Assembly (NCBI RefSeq): GCF_009857475.1
Contig: NZ_WWCJ01000029.1
Coordinates: forward strand, 1 to 59,103
Source: Pseudoduganella guangdongensis
GTDB taxonomy: Bacteria > Pseudomonadota > Gammaproteobacteria > Burkholderiales > Burkholderiaceae_D
Length of the DNA stretch: 59,103 nucleotides
Reading direction: 5' to 3'
The first letter of the stretch is position 1, and each line of letters begins with the position of its first letter. The position numbers were made by a program, and so were the translations under genes. Of this stretch, positions 49,564 through 55,592 are shown piece after piece. The notes below the pieces were generated by a model, which saw only the letters and a list, made by a program, of their open reading frames with translations, searched no databases and was not told the DNA's origin.

Positions 49564-50463
49564 ATGGCATACCAGTGGCGGACAGATATGGGCAGCACGG
49601 CGCGCGCGCTGACCGCGCATTGCGACATGCTGGGAGAAGGAGTGCATTGGTGCGCCGACAGCAAGCGCCTGTGGTGGACCGATATCGAAGGCGCGGCATT
49701 GTATTCATGCGCCAGCAACGGCAATATGCTGCGCCGCTGGGAGATGCCGGAACGCGTCGCCTCGCTCGCGCCCACTTCGCGCCAGGGCGTTGTCCTGCTT
49801 GGCATGGCCACGCGCCTGGCGCTGTTCAACGTGGCCGACCGCAACATCCACACCCTGCATCAGCTCGACCTGCCGCAAGGCGTGCGCATCAACGACGGAC
49901 GCTGCGACCGCAGCGGGCGCTTCGTCTTTGGCACCATGAACGAGGCGCCCGGCCACGCCGCGCTGGGCCGCTTCTACCGGCTGAACAGCGACTTCGCGCT
50001 GGAAATGCTCGACCTGCCGCCGGTGGGCATCGCCAACAGCATCTGCTTCTCGCCCGACGGCGCCACCATGTACTTCTGCGATTCACGCGACTCGCGCATC
50101 CTGTGCTGCGACTACCCCTCGCTGGCGAACGTGCGCGTCTTCGCCACGCTCGCCATCGGCGTGCCGGACGGCGCCTGCGTCGATGCCGGCGGCCACCTGT
50201 GGACCGCGCAATGGGGCGGCTGGCAGCTGGCGCGCTATACCCCGCAAGGCGAACTGGAACGCACCTTGCCGCTGCCCGTGGCGCAACCGGGCTCCTTGTC
50301 GCTGGGTGGGGAAGGGATGGACGAGCTGTTCGTCACCAGCTCGCGCCAATCCCTCTCACCCGCGCAACTGGCGTTGCAACCGCGTGCCGGCGCCTTGTTC
50401 CGCGTCTCCGTGATGGAAGTGCGCGGCCTTGCCGAAAGCCGGTTCCAGATCCATGCGCACTAA
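49564..50463 (+). CDS. SMP-30/gluconolactonase-family lactonase
   Basis: ATG 49564 (MAYQWRTDMGSTARALTAHCDMLGEGVHW) follows a good ribosome site; the frame reaches back to 49498 through the promoter. The 299-residue six-blade propeller has the metal ligands Glu in LGEGVHWCADSKRLWWTDIEG, Asn in GIANSICFSPDG and Asp in GVPDGACVDAGGHLWTAQWGG. Such enzymes open sugar lactones, such as galactonolactone or arabinolactone, made by sugar dehydrogenases. No dehydrogenase is in the window. It overlaps the epimerase gene by 11 bases, so they form an operon. Confidence 0.93.
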   Translation: MAYQWRTDMGSTARALTAHCDMLGEGVHWCADSKRLWWTDIEGAALYSCASNGNMLRRWEMPERVASLAPTSRQGVVLLGMATRLALFNVADRNIHTLHQLDLPQGVRINDGRCDRSGRFVFGTMNEAPGHAALGRFYRLNSDFALEMLDLPPVGIANSICFSPDGATMYFCDSRDSRILCCDYPSLANVRVFATLAIGVPDGACVDAGGHLWTAQWGGWQLARYTPQGELERTLPLPVAQPGSLSLGGEGMDELFVTSSRQSLSPAQLALQPRAGALFRVSVMEVRGLAESRFQIHAH

Positions 50464-51370
50464 TCTCCTGCAGCTGCGGCACGGCGCTTTGCGCGCCCAG
50501 CTTGCCCCTGGCATCGGCGGCTCGATCGCGCGCTTCTACAGCGAGCTGGAAGGCGGCCGCCGCTGGCATTGGCTGCGCCCCGCCAAAGACAGCGCGCTGC
50601 GCGCCCGCGATGCGCGCGCCATGGCCAGCTTTCCTTTGCTGCCGTTCTCCAACCGCCTGCGCGAGGGCCGCGCCACGTATGGCGGCCGCCATATCGCGCT
50701 GCAGCCGCACCACAGCACCTCGCCGCACGCCTTGCATGGCCTGGGCTGGCAAATGCCGTGGCAATCCAAGCGCATCGGCCCGGCCCACGCGCGCATGACC
50801 CTGAGCCATGAAGGCGCGGACGGCTGGCCGTGGCCGTTTCTGGCCACGCAGGAGATCCGTCTGGACGACCAGGGCCTGCTGATCGACCTCTCCATCCGCA
50901 ACCTTGGCACCACGCCGATGCCGGTCGGCCTGGGCCACCACCCCTACCTGCCGCGCCGGCGCGGCACGCGCCTGGCCGCCGACCTGGCCGGCATGTGGGC
51001 CACCGACGCCGAATGCCTGCCCACGCAGCTGGAACGTCCGCCCCTGCTGAACCAGCTGGCGCAAGGCCGCACGGTGCAGGGCCTGCGCCTGGATAACAAC
51101 TTCTGCGGCTGGCAGGGCGTGGCACGGGTGGACTGGCCCGCCAGCGGTTTCCACCGCCACGCCGCGCTCACCCTGCGCGCCCTGGCGCCCCTGACGCTGC
51201 TCGCCCTGTATATGCCGCCGCAATCGCCCTGGTTCTGCGTGGAGCCGGTCAGCAACTGCACCGACTGGCTCAACCTGCAGGGCTACCCGCCCGAAACCAC
51301 CGGCGGCAGCGTGCTGGCGTCCGGCGCCACCCTGCAGACCAGCCTGCGATTAGAGACTTCCATCAGGTAA
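50453..51370 (+). CDS. aldose 1-epimerase (mutarotase)
   Basis: ATG 50453 lies inside the end of the lactonase gene (11-base overlap). The 305-residue protein reads LLQLRHGALRAQLAPGIGGSIARFYSELEGG at the start, with FPLLPFSNRLREGR, HALHGLGWQMPW, GLGHHPYLPRR (likely catalytic His) and PWFCVEPVSNCTDWLNL (catalytic Glu) in the galactose mutarotase order. It interconverts alpha- and beta-aldoses, such as galactose released by the GH97 enzyme. With the lactonase it suggests an oxidative galactose-type route. Confidence 0.93.
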   Translation: MRTNLLQLRHGALRAQLAPGIGGSIARFYSELEGGRRWHWLRPAKDSALRARDARAMASFPLLPFSNRLREGRATYGGRHIALQPHHSTSPHALHGLGWQMPWQSKRIGPAHARMTLSHEGADGWPWPFLATQEIRLDDQGLLIDLSIRNLGTTPMPVGLGHHPYLPRRRGTRLAADLAGMWATDAECLPTQLERPPLLNQLAQGRTVQGLRLDNNFCGWQGVARVDWPASGFHRHAALTLRALAPLTLLALYMPPQSPWFCVEPVSNCTDWLNLQGYPPETTGGSVLASGATLQTSLRLETSIR

Positions 51371-51438
51371 GCCGCGCGCCACCTTTCTGCTGGGCTCGGT
51401 TAAGATGACGGCCTTTCGCGTTATCGGCAGCAGACGTA

Positions 51439-52497
51439 ATGAAGTTTGGCGTTATCAATTTTCTAAAAGCAGGCGCAGCGCAGTTGATCGTTTTGCATCA
51501 TCTGGCCTTTTACGGCCCGATGGCCGACCACGTGCGCCACATGCTGCCCGAACTGGTGGACTGGCTGGCCGACAGCGCGCGTATCGCGGTGCAGGTGTTC
51601 CTGGTGGTGGGCGGCTTCCTCGCCGCCAAATCGCTGGCACCGCAGGCGCAGCCCGGCATCGCCGACCCGCTGGGCGCCATCTGGCGCCGCTACCTTAAGC
51701 TCGCGCCACCCTTCATCGCCGCCACCCTGCTCGCTGCCGGTGCCACCGCGCTGGCCGCCATGTGGATGACGCACGACTCCATTTCCGACCCCGCCACGCT
51801 GGGGCAGCTGGCGGCCCACGCCTTGCTGCTGCAAAGCGTGCTTGAATATCCCGCGTTATCCGCCGGCGCCTGGTACGTCGCCATCGATTTCCAGCTCTAT
51901 GCGCTGGTGGTGGCGATGCTGTGGCTGTCCGGCCGCCGCGCCTGGATGCTGCCGATCCTGGTGGCGATTGGCTGCGCCTTGTCGCTGCTGCACTTTAATC
52001 TTGATTCATCGTGGGACAGCTGGGCGCCGTACTTCTTCGGCAGCTATGCCCTCGGCATGGCCGCATGGTGGGCCAGCGACCCGCGCCGTAAGGCCGGCGC
52101 CGTGGCGTTGATGCTGGCGGCGGTTGTGCTTGCGCTGGTGGCCCTGGTGGTCGACTACCGCAGCCGCATCGCGCTTGCCCTGGTAGTGGCGTGCGTGCTG
52201 GTGCTGTTCGGCCGCATCCGCACGCCGGGGGAGGGGCGCGACTGGGCCGTCATCAACTGGCTGGCGCAGATTTCCTACGCCGTGTTCCTGATCCACTTCC
52301 CGGTCAGCCTGCTGGTGAATGCCGCCTTCACCCGCTTCGTGCCGCCCGAGCCGGAGCTGCAGGGCCTCGGCATGCTGTGCGCGTGGGCCGCCAGCCTCGC
52401 CGCCGGCGCCGCCTTCCACCGCTGGATCGAACTCCCGCTAGGCCGCTATTTCAGCACGCCGCGCAGCGTTATGCCCGGCCACGCAGCGCGGGCATAA
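51439..52497 (+). CDS. acyltransferase family 3 (OafA/WecH-like) membrane protein
   Basis: The 352-residue protein has about ten membrane helices. The start VINFLKAGAAQLIVLHHLAFYGPM carries the HH pair typical of membrane O-acyltransferases, followed by VFLVVGGFLAAKSL, an Arg-rich loop (GAIWRRYLKLAPPFIAATLL), and YFFGSYALGMAAWW. It would transfer acetyl or another acyl group to a sugar or lipid in the envelope. It follows the epimerase by 68 bases. Its end overlaps the YjjG gene by 29 bases on the other strand. Confidence 0.9.
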   Translation: MKFGVINFLKAGAAQLIVLHHLAFYGPMADHVRHMLPELVDWLADSARIAVQVFLVVGGFLAAKSLAPQAQPGIADPLGAIWRRYLKLAPPFIAATLLAAGATALAAMWMTHDSISDPATLGQLAAHALLLQSVLEYPALSAGAWYVAIDFQLYALVVAMLWLSGRRAWMLPILVAIGCALSLLHFNLDSSWDSWAPYFFGSYALGMAAWWASDPRRKAGAVALMLAAVVLALVALVVDYRSRIALALVVACVLVLFGRIRTPGEGRDWAVINWLAQISYAVFLIHFPVSLLVNAAFTRFVPPEPELQGLGMLCAWAASLAAGAAFHRWIELPLGRYFSTPRSVMPGHAARA

Positions 52498-53164
52498 TCT
52501 CGTCGAGGCGGGAAACGCTGAACGTTGGCAGCGCCTCGCTGTCGTTGTCCTGCTGATTTGGATTGAACCAGCAACTGTCGATGCCGAAGCGGTTGGCGCC
52601 GAGGATGTCGGCGTCCAGGCGGTCGCCGATGATGATGGTTGAATGCTTGGCGAAGGTGCGCGCCATGTTTGTGGCGAACTCGAAGAAGCGGCTATCCGGC
52701 TTGGCGTAGCCGCACGCTTCCGAAGTCGCCGTGAACGAGATGTAGCCGCCCAGCCCCGAGCTGGCAATGCGGCGGTCCTGGATATGCGCCACACCGTTGG
52801 TGATGATGCCCACTTCTCCAATCTCCGCCAGCGCCTCGCAAACGCGCCGCGCGCCATCCACCAGCACCACCGTTTCCGACAGCGACTCAAGGTAGCGGTG
52901 GCTTGCCGCTGCCGGATCGATTTCCAGGCCATTGGCGTGGAAGGTTTGGCGGAAGCGCTCTACCTTGAGGAGTTCTTTCGTCACCGTGCCGGCCTCGAAC
53001 GCCCGCCACAACGCCATATTGAAGGCTTGGTACTGCTGGAAAAGGCCATCGATCGGCTGCTCGAATCCAAGGCCGTGCATGACGCGCTCAAACGAGAGTT
53101 TTTCCGAAGCGCGGAAATCGAGGAGGGTGTCGTCCAGGTCGAATAAGAAAAGGTTGTGCTTCAT
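52469..53164 (-). CDS. yjjG: HAD-family pyrimidine nucleotidase (YjjG-like)
   Basis: The 231-residue protein has the HAD motifs: FDLDDTLLDF (DxDxT near residue 9), a cap with FERVMHGLGFEQPIDGLFQQYQAFNMALWRAFEAGTVTKELL, motif II in GIITNGVAHIQDRR, motif III Lys in CGYAKPDSRFFEFA and the acidic motif IV in IIIGDRLDADILGANRFGIDSCWFNP. The start, cap and end match YjjG, a house-cleaning 5'-nucleotidase that removes non-canonical pyrimidine nucleotides. Convergent with the acyltransferase; overlap 29 bases. Confidence 0.93.
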   Translation of the reverse strand: MKHNLFLFDLDDTLLDFRASEKLSFERVMHGLGFEQPIDGLFQQYQAFNMALWRAFEAGTVTKELLKVERFRQTFHANGLEIDPAAASHRYLESLSETVVLVDGARRVCEALAEIGEVGIITNGVAHIQDRRIASSGLGGYISFTATSEACGYAKPDSRFFEFATNMARTFAKHSTIIIGDRLDADILGANRFGIDSCWFNPNQQDNDSEALPTFSVSRLDEIMPALRGRA

Positions 53165-53214
53165 AGTGGTTTGCCGCTAAGCTTGCGCGGTTTTATTTAT
53201 TTGGTAATTTTTGA

Positions 53215-53454
53215 ATGGAATATCGACCTACGCAAATTGGAACGCGACTGCTTTTCCTCGTCGCGACAATTGCCATCGTACTGGATTGCTACATTTCCCG
53301 GGACAAAGGTGTGCGCTTTACCAGCATCGCTGTGGCAGTCATCTTCGGCTTGGCCGCAATCAAAGATAGTTATCCCGTGGGGCTGGTGGGGCGGTTCAAG
53401 CAACTTATTGCCGCAATTTTCCTCGGAGTTTTGTTCGTTAAGCACTTCCTCTGA
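53215..53454 (+). CDS. small membrane protein, hypothetical
   Basis: A 79-residue protein starts at ATG 53215. Three short hydrophobic stretches are visible: LLFLVATIAIVLDCYI (about 12-28), FTSIAVAVIFGLAAI (35-50) and QLIAAIFLGVLFVKHFL (63-79), separated by charged turns. No family is recognised. It has lower GC than its neighbours and a weak start context. It lies between the divergent YjjG gene and the convergent PPOX-like gene. Confidence 0.5.
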   Translation: MEYRPTQIGTRLLFLVATIAIVLDCYISRDKGVRFTSIAVAVIFGLAAIKDSYPVGLVGRFKQLIAAIFLGVLFVKHFL

Positions 53455-53469
53455 CACGAGAGGTGCGCC

Positions 53470-54099
53470 TCAATAGAGCGTGGTTCTTTGCCTCTCCGGC
53501 AGCTCCCGGTCGTATTGCTCGGCATTGATCTGCGCGTTGCTGAAGTCGGCCAGCATGGTGCCGGGGCTGGGCAACCCGGCCGCCAGGCCATTCGCTGAGT
53601 CTAGCCACAAGCGCGAGCGTTGAATCGCCCGCGCGCACTGGAAGTATGCCGTCTCCACCCGAATCACCAGCACGCACTTTGGCGGCTTGCCGTCTACCGC
53701 AAAGCGTTGCAGCAGCTCCGGTGCGACGCTGATGCGCGCTGTGCCATTCACCCGCAGTGTCTCGCCCAAGCCCGGGATCAGGAACAGCAAGGCCATGCGC
53801 GGGTCGGCGATCAGGTTGCGCAGGCTGTCGATACGGTTGTTGCCGCGCCGGTCGGGTAGCAGCAAGGTCTGTTCATCTTCCACCACCACAAAGCCTGGTG
53901 TATCGCCGCGCGGCGAGGCATCCAGCCCACCTGGTCCCGACGTTGCCAGCACGGCGAACGGCGATGCTTCGATCATGGCGCGGTAGTGCGGATGGATGAA
54001 GGCTTGCTCTTTCTGGATCGACGCCTGCCCTACCTCGCCGAACAGCGCTTCCAGTTGCTCCAGCGTGTCGATCAGGCCTGATGCGGAATGTGGGCTCAC
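53470..54099 (-). CDS. pyridoxamine 5'-phosphate oxidase-fold protein
   Basis: The 209-residue protein has the split-barrel flavin fold: SIQKEQAFIHPHYRAMIEASPFAVLATSGPGGLDASPRGDTPGFVVVEDEQTLLLPDRRGNNRIDSLRNLIADPRMALLFLIPGLGETLRVNGTARI. The DASPRGD and RGNNRIDSLRN elements are typical of PPOX proteins of the MSMEG_1061 type, which bind FMN or F420. The real substrate is unknown. It is next to the LysR gene on the same strand with a 39-base gap. Confidence 0.92.
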   Translation of the reverse strand: MSPHSASGLIDTLEQLEALFGEVGQASIQKEQAFIHPHYRAMIEASPFAVLATSGPGGLDASPRGDTPGFVVVEDEQTLLLPDRRGNNRIDSLRNLIADPRMALLFLIPGLGETLRVNGTARISVAPELLQRFAVDGKPPKCVLVIRVETAYFQCARAIQRSRLWLDSANGLAAGLPSPGTMLADFSNAQINAEQYDRELPERQRTTLY

Positions 54100-54138
54100 T
54101 TGTTTGCGTCCTCGGAATGGTGAAGAAGAGTAGGGATT

Positions 54139-55044
54139 CTACCGCCGCTGCAGATCGTGCCGCGCCATCAGCTCAACGATCCAGTCAATGAACACCCGAA
54201 GCTGCCTGCGGACATAGCGGTTCGGCGGATATGCCACGTGCAGCGGCATAGGCTCGATGTGCCAGTCTGTGAACAGCGGAACGAGTGCGCCGCTGGCGAC
54301 ATGGGCGTTGGCCATGTATTTCGGCAGCCATAGTGCGCCCAACCCTGCCAGACCGGCGGTAAGGTAAGCGTTGCCGTCATCGATCGCCAGGAAGTAGCGG
54401 CCGCTGACTTTAACACGCTCCCCGGACTTTTCCATCACGTATGGCAAACCATTCCGCCACCGGTATTGGACAATGCGGTGGCCGGGCCTACGCAAATCGT
54501 CCGGATGCGCCGGTGTGCCTGCCTGGTCCAGGTACGATGGCGCGGCGTACACGCCTAACTGAAGGTCGGCGATGCGTCGCGCAACGAGGGAACTGTCTTC
54601 GATTTCGCCACCGCGCACCACGCAATCCACGTTGTCGCCAATGAGGTCGACTTTGCGGTCGCTGGCGCCGATTTCGAGCTGGATATCCGGGAAGCGGGCG
54701 TGGAATTCGGGCAGCGCCGGCACCAGGAGGATGTTGGCAAACGGGCTGGGCACATCCACCCGCAGCAGGCCGCGCGGCGCGCTGGATTCGGTGAGGATGT
54801 TGTCTTCGATATCGTCAAGCTCGGCCAGCAGGCGGATCACCCGCTCGTAGTAGGCGGCGCCGGCTGTTGTCACGTTCACCTTACGCGTGGTTCGGTTGAG
54901 CAGTTTGATGCGCAGGCTGGCCTCCAGCTGCTGCACTAGTTGCGTGACCGTGGTTTTGCTCACGTCCAGCGTTTCTGCGGCTTTGGTAAAGCTGCCGGCT
55001 TCAACAACCCGGACGAATGCGCGCATGCCCTCTAGTTTGTCCAT
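54139..55044 (-). CDS. LysR-family regulator (divergent from RidA-like gene)
   Basis: The 301-residue protein starts MDKLEGMRAFVRVVEAGSFTKAAETLDVSKTTVTQLVQQLEASLRIKLLNRTTRKVNVT, a full winged helix-turn-helix, and continues with the substrate-binding domain (VDVPSPFANILLVPALPEFHARFPDIQLEI and VYAAPSYLDQAGTPAHPDDLR). It is of the CrgA/PA2817-like branch of LysR proteins. It is divergent from the RidA-like gene, with an inverted repeat in between, which is the usual sign of a LysR regulator controlling its neighbour and itself. Confidence 0.95.
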   Translation of the reverse strand: MDKLEGMRAFVRVVEAGSFTKAAETLDVSKTTVTQLVQQLEASLRIKLLNRTTRKVNVTTAGAAYYERVIRLLAELDDIEDNILTESSAPRGLLRVDVPSPFANILLVPALPEFHARFPDIQLEIGASDRKVDLIGDNVDCVVRGGEIEDSSLVARRIADLQLGVYAAPSYLDQAGTPAHPDDLRRPGHRIVQYRWRNGLPYVMEKSGERVKVSGRYFLAIDDGNAYLTAGLAGLGALWLPKYMANAHVASGALVPLFTDWHIEPMPLHVAYPPNRYVRRQLRVFIDWIVELMARHDLQRR

Positions 55045-55063
55045 AGTTTGGTTTTCTCAAACA

Positions 55064-55132
55064 GTGTGGTGATGTTTTTGCGGTTTATCCGAATGATAGT
55101 CCGATTTATAGTGACCGCACTGTTCACCACAC
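55064..55132. promoter_or_regulatory. inverted repeats in the LysR/RidA divergent gap
   Basis: GTGTGGTGA at 55064-55072 and its exact complement TCACCACAC at 55124-55132 lie in the gap between the two start codons. The spacing of 51 bases suits two dimer sites of one LysR protein. Confidence 0.55.
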
Positions 55133-55145
55133 GGAGTTAAGCATC

Positions 55146-55538
55146 ATGAATAAGCGCGAAACCATTTTCCCTGCGGGGCGGCATGAACTTTACGCAGTCC
55201 ATAAATACTCGGCTGCGATTCGGTCAGGGGATTTGCTGTTTGTGTCCGGCCAGGTCGGAAGCCGCACCGACGGGGCGCCGGAGCCGGAATTTGAAGCGCA
55301 AGTGCGCCTGGCATTTGAGAACCTGAAGGCGACCCTAAAGGCGGGCGGATGCGGGTTGGATGATATCGTGGACGTGACGACTTTTCACACCGATCCAGAA
55401 CGCCAGTTCGCTACGGTCCTGGCGCTTAAGGACGAGATGTTTCCGCAAGCGCCTTATCCGAATTGGACCGCAGTCGGGGTGAACTGGCTGGCCGGGTTCG
55501 ACTTCGAGATCAAAGTGATTGCCCGGGTTCCGGGCTGA
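55146..55538 (+). CDS. RidA/YjgF-family protein
   Basis: The 130-residue protein has the Rid fold: MNKRETIFPAGRHELYAVHKYSAAIRSGDLLFVSGQVGSRTDGAPEPEFEAQVRLAFENLKATLKAGGCGLDDIVDVTTFHTDP and a C-terminal PYPNWTAVGVNWLAGFDFEIKVIARVPG. In true RidA the conserved arginine that binds 2-aminoacrylate lies in P-A-R-S; here this reads P-N-W-T, so the deaminase activity of RidA is doubtful. It belongs to another Rid subgroup, often tied to catabolic pathways. It is divergent from the LysR gene. Confidence 0.93.
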   Translation: MNKRETIFPAGRHELYAVHKYSAAIRSGDLLFVSGQVGSRTDGAPEPEFEAQVRLAFENLKATLKAGGCGLDDIVDVTTFHTDPERQFATVLALKDEMFPQAPYPNWTAVGVNWLAGFDFEIKVIARVPG

Positions 55539-55580
55539 AAAAACCTGCACCGCCAGCCTTGACGCCTGGCGGTTGCAGGT
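55538..55580 (-). terminator. terminator after the NodB-caspase-TPR gene
   Basis: ACCTGCACCGCCAG and a near-perfect complement (CTGGCGGTTGCAGGT) form a long hairpin, with AAAAAA on the left side, so it ends the minus-strand gene (U-run). It may also end the RidA transcript. Confidence 0.75.
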
Positions 55581-55592
55581 CGGGGGCAGGTG

